A stretch of DNA of 64,000 bases from Nocardia beijingensis NBRC 16342 (GCF_001612785.1 NZ_BDBC01000029.1:124001-188000), one strand, 5' to 3'. Shown: positions 52,819 to 60,876, counted from the first letter of the stretch. Notes: generated by a model not told the origin, from the letters alone. Numbers and translations: made by a program.

Positions 52819-53298
52819 TCACTCCGCTTCCGGATCGATCACGTCCGGATCGACGCCGAGGTAGGTCGCGACCTGCTGGACCAGCACTTCGCGCAGCAGA
52901 TCGACGAGGTCGTCGGGGTCGCTGGCGCGCAGCTCGAGCGGCTTGCGGAACAGCACCACCCTGGCCCTGGTGGCCGCGCCGTGCCGGTCGACGCCCGCCG
53001 GGATGAGCCGGGACAGCGGAACCGGGCCGTCGGCGACGACCTCGTCCGGCCAGGTGACCGAATCGGGATGCAGCGGACGGATTTTCGGAACGTCGTCGAC
53101 CGCGATGTCGAGTTTGGTGAGCCGGTCGTGCCAGCGGGAGTCCAAGGGGGCGAACGCCTCGAGCACCAGCCGGTCGAACTTCTGGCCCCTGGTCCGCCAA
53201 GCGGGCACGGTGGGTGGCAGCATCGGTCCGCGCACTCCGCGGCCGCGGCGGATCACCGACCGCGCGGTCGGCGGTCGACGCTTACGGGAACGTGCCAT
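52819..53298 (-). CDS. Zincin-like (metallopeptidase family) protein lacking HExxH
   Basis: A 159-residue protein of the PF06262 zincin_1-like group and counterpart of Rv3259: GRGVRGPMLPPTVPAWRTRGQKFDRLVLEAFAPL and the DVPKIRPLHPDSVTWPDEVVADGPVPLSRLIPAG segment are characteristic. At the site where typical members carry HExxH, this one reads VLVQQVATYLG, so peptidase activity is doubtful. Residues 1-20 are basic. It lies upstream of DUF3499 on the same strand. ATG 53298. Function unknown. Confidence 0.78.
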   Translation of the reverse strand: MARSRKRRPPTARSVIRRGRGVRGPMLPPTVPAWRTRGQKFDRLVLEAFAPLDSRWHDRLTKLDIAVDDVPKIRPLHPDSVTWPDEVVADGPVPLSRLIPAGVDRHGAATRARVVLFRKPLELRASDPDDLVDLLREVLVQQVATYLGVDPDVIDPEAE

Positions 53299-53373
53299 GA
53301 GAGAAAATCTAGGCCAGTCGGCTCCGGCCGTCCGCACCGAGGCGGTTGGAGATCTGTCGGCCGTGTCGCGCGT

Positions 53374-53409
53374 GCCCGGAGCGCCCCGGTGGGGCGGGCG
53401 GCTCCGGGC
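53374..53409 (-). terminator. Long hairpin downstream of whiB2
   Basis: Outer arms GCCCGGAGC / GCTCCGGGC and inner arms GCCCC / GGGGC make a strong stem 15 bp after the whiB2 stop. No T-tract. Confidence 0.55.
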
Positions 53410-53423
53410 ATCGCGGATGTCTG

Positions 53424-53804
53424 TCAGCCGATGCCGCGCTTGAGGCGGCGGCGCTCCCGCTCGGAGAGGCCGCCCCAGATGCCGAAGCGCTCATCGTGCG
53501 CGAGCGCGTATTCCAGGCACTCGTCGCGGACCTCGCAGCCCATGCAGATCCGCTTGGCCTCGCGGGTGGAGCCGCCCTTCTCGGGGAAGAACGCCTCCGG
53601 ATCGGTCTGCGCGCACAAGGCGCGCTCCTGCCACTGCTCTTCGATGGATTCGAACATCTCGTCGAAGCCGGTCACGACCAGGCTGAGCCGAGGCGCCGTG
53701 ACTCCGTCACCCCCCTCTTGGTCCTTCCAGCCGCCGTTATCTGCGCAGACGCCACGTGCTGCGCCTGCTGTGGAATCGGTCGGCGAGACCATCTCGTTGG
53801 CCAT
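53424..53804 (-). CDS. whiB2: WhiB2-type iron-sulfur regulator
   Basis: A 126-residue WhiB protein. Four cysteines (C64, C87, C90, C96) hold a [4Fe-4S] cluster; GIWGG (108-112) and the basic RERRRLKRG tail contact sigma factor and DNA. Residues 1-50 are a poorly conserved extension. WhiB2 (WhmD in mycobacteria, WhiB in Streptomyces) is needed for septation and cell division. ATG 53804 has GAGGAGG. The gene is divergent from fbiA over a 345-bp region that contains a LexA-box-like sequence. Synteny with Rv3260c-Rv3261 supports the name. Confidence 0.92.
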   Translation of the reverse strand: MANEMVSPTDSTAGAARGVCADNGGWKDQEGGDGVTAPRLSLVVTGFDEMFESIEEQWQERALCAQTDPEAFFPEKGGSTREAKRICMGCEVRDECLEYALAHDERFGIWGGLSERERRRLKRGIG

Positions 53805-53924
53805 CGCTCCGCCTCCTCACTGTGTGTTAGCGCAGAATGATTCTTTCCGTCGGACCAACACGCGCACCGACGGCCATACCCCGCGACGTTGTCCCGCGGA
53901 CGTCCCCGAGCTTGTCACACCGAT

Positions 53925-53940
53925 GCGAACGTCTGTTCGA
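53925..53940. promoter_or_regulatory. LexA-box-like palindrome between whiB2 and fbiA
   Basis: GCGAAC-N4-GTTCGA differs by one base from the actinobacterial SOS-box pattern TCGAAC-N4-GTTCGA. It lies 121 bp upstream of whiB2 and 210 bp upstream of fbiA. The 345-bp region 53805-54149 holds no gene I can support. Confidence 0.5.
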
Positions 53941-54084
53941 AAAGTCGCTCGCGCGTTGATCTCTCGCGCGAACCCGGAATGACATGACTGTGATTAGACA
54001 CGCCGGACGCGTCGATGGTCAAGCCGCCGTCGCTATTCCGTTACTATCCGCAGCCGCATTCCGAGTCCCGCTTGTGATGTGCGT

Positions 54085-54103
54085 TAGCAAATGTATAGCA
54101 AAT
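54085..54103 (+). repeat. Two TAGCAAAT direct repeats, 11-bp period, upstream of fbiA
   Basis: TAGCAAAT occurs twice, spaced by one helical turn, in an A+T-rich patch about 33 bp before the fbiA -10 box. This is the position for an activator. Confidence 0.45.
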
Positions 54104-54135
54104 TTGTCGCGAACGGGAGACTTCGCGTCAGCGCA

Positions 54136-54141
54136 TAGGCT
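54136..54141 (+). promoter_or_regulatory. -10 box (TAGGCT) of fbiA, leaderless spacing
   Basis: TAGGCT ends 8 bp before GTG 54150 and no ribosome-binding site lies between, so fbiAB mRNA may be leaderless. Confidence 0.5.
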
Positions 54142-54149
54142 GTGCGGAT

Positions 54150-55148
54150 GTGACTGGACAACAAGCGGACGCCACGCCCGCGAACGGACCCCGGATCGCC
54201 GTGCTGGTCGGCGGTGTCGGTGGCGCGCGTTTCCTTCAGGGCGTCCGGGAACTGCTGCCCGAGGCGGACGTCTCCGCGATCGTGAACGTCGGCGACGACG
54301 TCTGGATGCACGGGCTCAGGATCTGCCCCGACCTCGACACCTGCATGTATACGCTGGGCGGCGGCATCGATACCGACCGGGGCTGGGGCCGGGTCGGCGA
54401 GACCTGGCACGCCAAGGAGGAGCTCGCGAAATATCACGCCCAGCCGGACTGGTTCGGCTTGGGGGACCGCGATATCGCCACGCATCTCGTCCGCACCGAA
54501 ATGTTGCGCGCCGGATACCGGCTCTCCACCGTCACCGAGGCGCTGTGCAACCGGTGGCAGCCCGGCGTGAAACTGATCCCGGCAACCGACGATCGCTGCG
54601 AAACGCATGTCGTGGTGTCCGATCCGGACAACCCTGGCGAACGGCGCGCGATCCATTTTCAAGAGTGGTGGGTTCGCTACCGCGCGAACATCGACACCCA
54701 TGGATTCGCCACAATTGGCGCCGATGAAGCCAAACCTGCCCCAAATGTGATCGATATCATAGAATCCGCCGACGTGGTCCTCCTCGCGCCGTCGAACCCC
54801 GTCGTGAGCATCGGCGCCATCCTCGCCGTGCCCGGTATCAGGGGCGCGCTGCGCACCACCCCGGCGAAGGTGATCGGCGTGTCGGGGGTGATCGATGGCA
54901 AGCCGCTGCGCGGTATGGCCGACGAGTGCCTGTCGGTGATCGGGGTGGAGACGACGGCCGAGGCGATCGGCCGGTACTACGGCGCCCGCTCGGCCACCGG
55001 GATCCTCGACGGCTGGCTGATCCACAGCACCGACACCGCCGATGTGCCCGGCGTCGAGGTGCGTAGCGTCCCGTTGTTGATGACCGACCCGCCGACCACC
55101 GCCGAGATGGTGCGTCAGGCATTGGATCTCGCTGGAGTCGCCCTGTGA
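54150..55148 (+). CDS. fbiA: FbiA, phosphoenolpyruvyl/2-phospho-L-lactate transferase of F420 synthesis
   Basis: A 332-residue CofD/FbiA enzyme that joins the phospho-organic acid (PEP-derived in actinobacteria) to the deazaflavin FO, making dehydro-F420-0. Motifs are IAVLVGGVGGARFLQG at the N terminus (nucleotide-binding loop), VNVGDDVWMHGLRICPDLDTCMYTLGG with conserved Asp residues, and LLAPSNPVVSIGAIL. GTG 54150 probably begins a leaderless transcript. Its stop overlaps the fbiB start by GTGA. F420 serves nitroreductase- and luciferase-like oxidoreductases common in these bacteria. Confidence 0.94.
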   Translation: MTGQQADATPANGPRIAVLVGGVGGARFLQGVRELLPEADVSAIVNVGDDVWMHGLRICPDLDTCMYTLGGGIDTDRGWGRVGETWHAKEELAKYHAQPDWFGLGDRDIATHLVRTEMLRAGYRLSTVTEALCNRWQPGVKLIPATDDRCETHVVVSDPDNPGERRAIHFQEWWVRYRANIDTHGFATIGADEAKPAPNVIDIIESADVVLLAPSNPVVSIGAILAVPGIRGALRTTPAKVIGVSGVIDGKPLRGMADECLSVIGVETTAEAIGRYYGARSATGILDGWLIHSTDTADVPGVEVRSVPLLMTDPPTTAEMVRQALDLAGVAL

Positions 55149-56491
55149 GCACACCGACCGACCACGCGGCAGGAGAGCTGCGCATCCTGCCCGTCACCGG
55201 GCTGCCCGAATTCCGGCCCGGCGACGACCTCGCCGAGCACATCGCCCGCCGCGCGCCCTGGCTCGCCGACGGTGACGTGCTCGTGGTCACCAGCAAGATC
55301 GTCGCCAAGGTCGAAGGGCGCATCGTGGAAGCGCCGCTGGATCCGGAGGAGCGCGACGCGGTCCGGCGCAGTCTCGTCGACCAGGAGGCGGTGCGGGTGC
55401 TCGCGCGCAAGGGCCGCACCCTGATCACCGAGAACAAGCTGGGCATCGTGCAGGCCGCCTCCGGCGTGGACGGCTCGAACGTCGAGAAGGGCGAGCTCGT
55501 GCTGCTGCCCACCGACCCGGACGCCAGCGCCAAGGCGCTGCGCGCGGCGCTCGCCGACCGGCTGGGCGTGACGGCCGCGGTGGTCGTCACCGACACGATG
55601 GGCCGGGCCTGGCGCAACGGGCAGACCGACGCGGCCATCGGCGCGGCGGGCCTGCGGGTGCTGCACGATTACGCGGGCGCGGTGGACGGCCAGGGCAACG
55701 AGCTGTTCGTCACCCAGGTGGCCGTGGCGGACGAGCTGGCCGCCGCGGCGGACCTGGTCAAGGGCAAGCTCGGCGGCGTTCCGGTCGCCGTGGTGCGCGG
55801 GCTGCCGATCGTCGACGACGGTTCCGGCGCCGCCGATCTGCTGCGCGGCGGCACCGACGACCTGTTCTGGCTCGGCACCGCGGAGGCCATCGAACGCGGT
55901 CGCAAGGAGGCGATCCTCCTGCGTCGCTCGATCCGCCAGTTCTCCGACGCTCCGGTCGATCCCGAACGGATCCGCTCGGCGGTGTCGGTCGCGCTGACCG
56001 CCCCGGCTCCGCACCACACGCGCCCGGTGCGGTTCGTGTGGTTGCGCACGCCGGAGCTGCGCACCCGGCTGCTCGAGGCGATGGCGGACAAGTGGCGCGC
56101 CGATCTGACCGCGGACGGCCTGTCGCCGGAACGGATCGAGCGCCGGGTCGCGCGTGGACGCATCCTGTTCGACGCGCCCGAGGTGATCATCCCGTTCTGC
56201 GTGCCCGACGGCGCGCACGACTATCCGGACGAGCGCAGGCGGGCCGACGAGCGCACCATGTTCACCGTCGCGGTGGGCGCGGCGGTGCAGGGCCTGCTGG
56301 TCGCCCTCGCCACCGAGGGCATCGGCAGCTGCTGGATCGGGTCGACGATCTTCGCCCCCGAGGTAACCCGGGACGTGCTCGGCCTGGCCGAGGACTGGAG
56401 TCCGCTGGGCGCCGTCGCCATCGGTCATCCGCTGGAGGAGCCGACCCCGCGGCAGCCGGCGAGCGCGGGCTCCGGGCTGGTCGAGCTGTGA
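55145..56491 (+). CDS. fbiB: FbiB, bifunctional F420 gamma-glutamyl ligase/dehydro-F420-0 reductase
   Basis: A 448-residue two-domain enzyme. Residues 1-245 are the CofE glutamyl ligase (VVTSKIVAKVEGR; TDTMGRAWRNGQTDAAIGAAG, with metal-binding Asp). Residues 255-448 are an FMN nitroreductase-fold domain (LLRRSIRQFSDAPVDPERI; IGSCWIGSTIF) that reduces dehydro-F420-0. Mycobacterial FbiB has this same fusion; archaeal CofE lacks the second domain. The GTG start overlaps fbiA. A Nudix gene follows 34 bp later. Confidence 0.94.
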   Translation: MSTPTDHAAGELRILPVTGLPEFRPGDDLAEHIARRAPWLADGDVLVVTSKIVAKVEGRIVEAPLDPEERDAVRRSLVDQEAVRVLARKGRTLITENKLGIVQAASGVDGSNVEKGELVLLPTDPDASAKALRAALADRLGVTAAVVVTDTMGRAWRNGQTDAAIGAAGLRVLHDYAGAVDGQGNELFVTQVAVADELAAAADLVKGKLGGVPVAVVRGLPIVDDGSGAADLLRGGTDDLFWLGTAEAIERGRKEAILLRRSIRQFSDAPVDPERIRSAVSVALTAPAPHHTRPVRFVWLRTPELRTRLLEAMADKWRADLTADGLSPERIERRVARGRILFDAPEVIIPFCVPDGAHDYPDERRRADERTMFTVAVGAAVQGLLVALATEGIGSCWIGSTIFAPEVTRDVLGLAEDWSPLGAVAIGHPLEEPTPRQPASAGSGLVEL

Positions 56492-56525
56492 AGCGCCCCG
56501 TTCCGGCGGTGGGAGAGCGGCTCCG

Positions 56526-57044
56526 GTGAGCGCGGAATCACTGCGCGCTTCGGCCACCGAGCTGCTCGAGACGTGGTGTCCGGGAACCGATCCGGAGCGA
56601 TCGCTGCGTGAGGCGATGCTGGCATTCCTCGGTTCGGCGCCGCGTGGTTGCCTGCGCGAGCACGCGCCGGGCCACATCACCGCCTCCGCGGTCGTGTTCT
56701 CCGCCGACGGTCGCGAGGTGCTGCTGACCCTGCACCCGCGGGTCGGACGCTGGATCCAGCTCGGCGGCCATTGCGAAGAGCGGGACGAGACGGTCGCGGA
56801 CGCCGCGTTGCGCGAGGCCACCGAGGAGTCCGGCATCGCGGACCTGCGGCTGGAACCGGGACTGTACGGCGCGCAGGCGCACCCCATCACCTGCTCCCTC
56901 GGCGTCCCCACCAGACACCTGGACCTGCTGTTCCGCATCACCGCCCCCGCGGGCGCGATCCCGGTGCGCAGCCACGAATCCACCGACCTGCGCTGGTGGC
57001 CGGTGCACGCCCTGCCCGCCGACGCCGACGTGCTGTTGCGCTGA
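56526..57044 (+). CDS. Nudix hydrolase
   Basis: A 172-residue Nudix protein. The box GGHCEERDETVADAALREATEESGI fits G-x5-E-x7-R-E-U-x-E-E-x-G-U exactly and binds Mg2+. About 50 residues precede the domain. It sits downstream of fbiB and may be in the same unit, but no link to F420 is known to me. GTG 56526. A perfect hairpin follows, ending the transcript. Confidence 0.88.
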   Translation: MSAESLRASATELLETWCPGTDPERSLREAMLAFLGSAPRGCLREHAPGHITASAVVFSADGREVLLTLHPRVGRWIQLGGHCEERDETVADAALREATEESGIADLRLEPGLYGAQAHPITCSLGVPTRHLDLLFRITAPAGAIPVRSHESTDLRWWPVHALPADADVLLR

Positions 57045-57058
57045 GTCGCCTCTCGACG

Positions 57059-57094
57059 AGCCCCGGCCGGAGTCACCTCCGGCCGGGGCTTTCT
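57059..57094 (+). terminator. Perfect 14-bp hairpin terminator after the Nudix gene
   Basis: AGCCCCGGCCGGAG and its exact complement with loop TCAC, followed by TTCT, 14 bp after the stop. It separates the fbi unit from the alkane operon. Confidence 0.88.
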
Positions 57095-57111
57095 CGTGGG
57101 ACCGGTGCTTT

Positions 57112-57147
57112 ACAAATCGCCGCATTTGTCTAGACAAGCGACAAATG
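57112..57147. promoter_or_regulatory. Nested palindromes upstream of alkB, probable TetR operator
   Basis: Three overlapping dyads: ACAAAT-N6-ATTTGT (57112-57129), the perfect TTGTCTAGACAA (57126-57137) and CATTTGTC-N9-GACAAATG (57123-57147). They lie 69-104 bp before alkB, where the divergence from coding G+C is clear. The TetR protein encoded in the operon probably binds here. Confidence 0.6.
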
Positions 57148-57215
57148 TCCGTCTATCGTCCAGAGGTGAGGTAATGCGCGTCACATGTGACGTGCTTTCG
57201 GGAATGGAGACAACG

Positions 57216-58466
57216 ATGTCGACGCACGCCGACGCGTCCGCTCAGCCGGTCGAGGTACCGGCCTGGCGGGATCGCAAGCGTTATATGTGGCTGTGGGGCC
57301 TGTTCGCCCCGGCCGGCCTGTTCCTCATCGGCCTGCCGCTGATCTGGGGCCTCAACGAGCTGGGCTGGCACCGCCTCGCGCAGGTGCCGTTCTGGCTCGG
57401 GCCGATCCTGGTCTACGTGCTGATCCCGATCGCGGACATCTTCTTCGGCCCGGACGGCGACAACCCGCCCGACGAGGTGATGGAGTACCTGGAGAACGAC
57501 AAGTACTACCGCTACCTCACCTACCTGTACCTGCCGTTCCAGTACGCGACGCTGGTGATGGCGGCCTACCTGATCACCGCGGACCACGTGGGCTGGCTCG
57601 GCATCGATGGCGGGCTGCACGTGGTGGACAAGATCGGGCTGGCGATCACCGTCGGCATGATCGGCGGCATCGGCATCAACACCGCGCACGAACTCGGCCA
57701 CAAGAAGGTGGACCTGGAGCGCTGGCTGTCGCGGATCGCGCTGGCCCAGTCCTGCTACGGGCACTTCTACATCGAGCACAACCGCGGCCATCACGTGCGC
57801 GTCGCGACGCCGGAGGACCCGGCGAGTTCCCGCGTGGGCGAGACCTTCTGGGCCTTCTGGCCGCGCACCGTGTGGGGCAGCCTGAAGTCGTCCTGGCAGT
57901 TGGAGAAGGCGCGGCTGGACCGGCTCGGCAAGAAGCCGTTGACCTTGCGCAACGAAGTGCTCAGCGCCTGGCTGATGTCGGCGGTGCTGTTCGCGGTCCT
58001 GGTGACGGTGTTCGGCATCGAGCTGCTGCCGTATCTGATCCTGCAGGCCGTGGTGGGCTTCAGCCTGCTGGAGGCGGTCAACTACCTGGAGCACTACGGC
58101 CTGGTGCGGCAGCGCACGGCGAGCGGCCGGTACGAGCGTCCCGCCCCGGTGCACAGCTGGAACAGCGACCACATCGTCACCAACATCTTCCTGTACCACC
58201 TACAGCGGCACAGCGACCACCACGCCTACCCGACCCGGCGCTACCAGACGCTGCGCAGCTGGGACGGCGCGCCCAACCTGCCGAGCGGCTATGCCAGCAT
58301 GATCCTGCTCGCCTACTTCCCGCCGCTGTGGCGTCGCGTCATGGACAAGCGCGTGCTCGCGCACTACGACGGCGACATCACCAGGGCCAATATCGATCCC
58401 GGCAAGCGGGAGAAGGTGCTGGCGCGCTACGGCTCGCAGCGCGCCGCCGGGAAGGACGCGGCGTGA
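57216..58466 (+). CDS. alkB: Alkane 1-monooxygenase AlkB
   Basis: A 416-residue integral-membrane di-iron hydroxylase that converts medium- and long-chain alkanes to 1-alkanols with O2 and electrons from rubredoxin. About six helices (31-50, 58-76, 100-120, 132-150, 245-265, 268-285). His boxes: HELGHKK, EHNRGHHVRVATPEDPAS and LQRHSDHHAYP, plus NYLEHYGLVRQ. These are full-length and intact. ATG 57216 follows GGAGACAACG; upstream ATGs at 57174 and 57204 are alternatives. The stop overlaps the rubredoxin start by GTGA. Order alkB-rub-rub-tetR matches Rv3252c-Rv3249c. Confidence 0.95.
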   Translation: MSTHADASAQPVEVPAWRDRKRYMWLWGLFAPAGLFLIGLPLIWGLNELGWHRLAQVPFWLGPILVYVLIPIADIFFGPDGDNPPDEVMEYLENDKYYRYLTYLYLPFQYATLVMAAYLITADHVGWLGIDGGLHVVDKIGLAITVGMIGGIGINTAHELGHKKVDLERWLSRIALAQSCYGHFYIEHNRGHHVRVATPEDPASSRVGETFWAFWPRTVWGSLKSSWQLEKARLDRLGKKPLTLRNEVLSAWLMSAVLFAVLVTVFGIELLPYLILQAVVGFSLLEAVNYLEHYGLVRQRTASGRYERPAPVHSWNSDHIVTNIFLYHLQRHSDHHAYPTRRYQTLRSWDGAPNLPSGYASMILLAYFPPLWRRVMDKRVLAHYDGDITRANIDPGKREKVLARYGSQRAAGKDAA

Positions 58467-58636
58467 GCGCGTATCGCTGCCCCGTCTGCGACTACGTCTT
58501 CGACGAGGCGAAAGGCGCGCCGCACGAGGGTTTCCCGCCGGGCACCCGGTGGGAGACGGTGCCGGACGACTGGTGCTGCCCGGATTGCGGCGTCCGGGAG
58601 AAGATCGATTTCGAGCCGATGGAGGTCGGGAAATGA
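58463..58636 (+). CDS. rubA: Rubredoxin (first)
   Basis: A 57-residue electron carrier. The iron site is C6-P-V-C9 and C39-P-D-C42, and GFPPGTRWETVPDDW between them is typical. In alkane operons this AlkG1-like type sits beside a second AlkG2-like rubredoxin; the former usually cannot replace the latter in hydroxylation. Its GTG overlaps alkB, and its stop overlaps the next gene (ATGA). Confidence 0.95.
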   Translation: MSAYRCPVCDYVFDEAKGAPHEGFPPGTRWETVPDDWCCPDCGVREKIDFEPMEVGK

Positions 58637-58815
58637 CGGAGTACAAGCTGTATCAGTGCATCCAGTGCGGCTTCGAATACGACGAAGCCGAGGGCTGGCC
58701 GGAGGACGGCATCGCCCCTGGCACCCGGTGGGACGACATCCCCGACGACTGGACCTGTCCGGATTGCGGCGCCGCGAAGGCGGATTTCTACATGGTCGAA
58801 ATCGAACGGTCGTGA
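58633..58815 (+). CDS. rubB: Rubredoxin (second)
   Basis: A 60-residue rubredoxin with the iron site C9-I-Q-C12 and C42-P-D-C45 and the GIAPGTRWDDIPDDW turn, closely like AlkG2-type rubredoxins that pass electrons to AlkB. It overlaps the first by four bases. No rubredoxin reductase gene is seen in the window, so electrons must come from one encoded elsewhere. Confidence 0.95.
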   Translation: MTEYKLYQCIQCGFEYDEAEGWPEDGIAPGTRWDDIPDDWTCPDCGAAKADFYMVEIERS

Positions 58816-58855
58816 GATTTTGACTGCGGCAGGCGCCCGTGACAGTGTCGCGGGT

Positions 58856-59476
58856 ATGCCGCGCACCGGAACCAGGATTCCCTATCAGGAGGCCGCGCGG
58901 GACCTGCTGCGGACGTCGGTCCTGGACGCGATGCGCGAGCTGCTCACCGAGCGGGACTGGTCCAAGATCACGCTCGGCGACGTCGCGGCCAGGGCGGGCG
59001 TGAGCAGGCAGACCCTGTACAACGAGTTCGGCTCGCGCGCGGGTCTCACCCAGGCCTACGCCCTGCGCCTGGCCGACTTCCTGGTGGATCATGTGGACGC
59101 CGCCATCAATGGCAACGTCGGTGACGTCCGTGCCGCGTTCCGTGACGGCATGGCGAACTTCTTCTTCGACGCGGCGTCCGACCCGCTGGTGCAGTCGCTG
59201 ATCGCGGGTGAGGTGAAGTTGGATCTGCTGCGCCTGATCACTCTGGACGCGGGACCGTTGCTGGAGCACGCGACCGAACGTCTCTCGCGTGCCTTCCAGT
59301 ACAGCTGGGTGGCCTCGACGGCGGCCGAATCCGACGTCATCGCGCACGCGCTGGTGCGGATCGCCCTCAGCTACATCCCTACTCCGCCCGGTCCGGGGCG
59401 GGACGCGCCCGCGGAATTGAGCGCGCTGCTGAGTCCGTACGTCGAAGCGATCCTCGCCGCGCGCGTGCAGAGCTGA
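58856..59476 (+). CDS. TetR-family regulator of the alkane operon
   Basis: A 206-residue TetR protein. The DNA-binding part is about residues 16-65 (LDAMRELLTERDWSKITLGDVAARAGVSRQTLYNEFGSRAGLTQAY), followed by a helical ligand domain. The counterpart Rv3249c is the regulator of alkB in mycobacteria, so it should bind the nested palindromes upstream of alkB, with an alkane- or fatty-acid-related ligand. ATG 58856; a TTG at 58820 is possible but without support. It lies 40 bp after the second rubredoxin. Confidence 0.9.
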   Translation: MPRTGTRIPYQEAARDLLRTSVLDAMRELLTERDWSKITLGDVAARAGVSRQTLYNEFGSRAGLTQAYALRLADFLVDHVDAAINGNVGDVRAAFRDGMANFFFDAASDPLVQSLIAGEVKLDLLRLITLDAGPLLEHATERLSRAFQYSWVASTAAESDVIAHALVRIALSYIPTPPGPGRDAPAELSALLSPYVEAILAARVQS

Positions 59477-59519
59477 GCCCGAGTGAGCAACCGGCTCGCG
59501 ACTGGCGCACATGCAGCAC

Positions 59520-59578
59520 ATTGAAAACCGACTGCGCGGCTTTCAATAGCGATCACGTCTCAACCGACAACACGGTTG
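59520..59578. promoter_or_regulatory. Inverted repeats upstream of the second alkB
   Basis: ATTGAAA-N14-TTTCAAT (59520-59547) and CAACCG-N6-CGGTTG (59561-59578) lie in an A+T-richer region 68-126 bp before GTG 59646. This region is probably the separate promoter of the second alkB. The sequences differ from the dyads before the first alkB. Confidence 0.45.
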
Positions 59579-59645
59579 TAACGGAGAACAAGTCTGCAAG
59601 TATTCTCATGCGACGGTGTTCGGGTCTTCTTCGAGTGGGGCAAAA

Positions 59646-60848
59646 GTGCAAACGGTTGGCAAACCGGTGGGATCGCCCGATCCCAAACGCCATCTGTGGC
59701 TTCTGGGCTTGCTTCCGCCCGCGTCCGCGTTGCTGCCATCGCAACTGGTGCTGCACACCGGCCTCGACGTCTTCTGGTGGATCGGCCCGATCATCGTGCT
59801 GATCGTCATTCCGCTGCTGGATTGGTCGATCGGCGTCGACGGCACCAACCCGAAGGACGAGGACTACGAGCGGCTCTCCAACGACCGGTACTACCGGTGG
59901 TGCACCTATCTGATGCTGCCCGTGCAGCTGATCGGCTTGGTGATCGCGAGCTACATGTGGGCCGGGGACGAGCTGAGCGTGCTCGACAAGCTGGGTCTTG
60001 CCGCCACGCTCGGATTCGTCAGCGGCATCGGGATCAACGCCGCACACGAACTCGGGCACCGGGTCGAACGGATGGAGCGCTGGCTGGCCAAGATCGCGCT
60101 CGCGCAGTCCGGTTACGGGCACTTCTTCGTCGAGCACAACCGCGGCCACCACGTGCGGGTGGCGACTCCGGAGGACCCGGCGAGCGCCCGCCTCGGCGAG
60201 TCGCTGTGGGAGTTCCTGCCGCGCAGCGTGTCCGGCAGTTTCCGCTCGGCGCTCGCGCTCGAGCGCGAGCGGCTCGCGCGCAACGGCAGGGGCTGGTGGA
60301 GCGTGCACAACCACATCCTGCAGGCCTGGTCGATGACGCTCGTGCTGTTCGGCGGCCTGATCGCGGCGTTCGGCTACCAGGTGCTGCCCTGGCTGCTGCT
60401 GCAAGCCGTGATCGGCTTCGGCCTGCTGGAGACGGTCAACTACGTCGAGCACTACGGCTTGCTCCGGGCCCGCCGCCCGAACGGCAGGTACGCCCGCTGT
60501 TCGCCGCGCGACAGCTGGAACAGTGACCATCTGGTCACCAACATCTTCCTGTTCCACTTGCAGCGGCACAGCGATCACCACGCCAACCCAGGCCGCCGCT
60601 ACCAGACGCTGCGCACCTCGGAGCAGGCCCCGCAACTGCCCGCGGGCTACGCCGCGATGATCGTGCTCGCCGCCGTCCCGCCGCTGTGGCGGCGAGTGAT
60701 GGACCCCCGCGTTCTCGCCCACTACGGCGGCGACATCACCCTGGCGAACGTCCAGCCGCGGAAGCGGCGCCGCTTGCTGGCGGCTCGCGGCATCCCGGCG
60801 GCAGCCGAGCCGGAGGCCGGTCCGCGTCTGGGAGGGACGGCCGCCTAG
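59646..60848 (+). CDS. alkB: Second alkane 1-monooxygenase AlkB
   Basis: A 400-residue paralogue of the first AlkB, with all His boxes intact: HELGHRV, EHNRGHHVRVATPEDPAS and LQRHSDHHANP, plus NYVEHYGL. Helices are similarly spaced. No rubredoxins follow, so it must share those of the first operon or others. GTG 59646 is favoured for the GTGGGG site just upstream; GTG 59616 would add ten residues. It probably has a different chain-length range from the first AlkB, but that is not visible in the sequence. ahcY follows 60 bp downstream. Confidence 0.92.
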   Translation: MQTVGKPVGSPDPKRHLWLLGLLPPASALLPSQLVLHTGLDVFWWIGPIIVLIVIPLLDWSIGVDGTNPKDEDYERLSNDRYYRWCTYLMLPVQLIGLVIASYMWAGDELSVLDKLGLAATLGFVSGIGINAAHELGHRVERMERWLAKIALAQSGYGHFFVEHNRGHHVRVATPEDPASARLGESLWEFLPRSVSGSFRSALALERERLARNGRGWWSVHNHILQAWSMTLVLFGGLIAAFGYQVLPWLLLQAVIGFGLLETVNYVEHYGLLRARRPNGRYARCSPRDSWNSDHLVTNIFLFHLQRHSDHHANPGRRYQTLRTSEQAPQLPAGYAAMIVLAAVPPLWRRVMDPRVLAHYGGDITLANVQPRKRRRLLAARGIPAAAEPEAGPRLGGTAA

Positions 60849-60870
60849 ACCGCGCCCGGTCGTGAGCGAC

Positions 60871-60876
60871 TAGCCT
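60871..60876 (+). promoter_or_regulatory. Possible -10 box (TAGCCT) of ahcY
   Basis: TAGCCT lies 32 bp before ATG 60909, leaving a short leader with AGGAGAGG. The gap of 60 bp from the second alkB allows a promoter but is too short for a large riboswitch. Confidence 0.4.
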
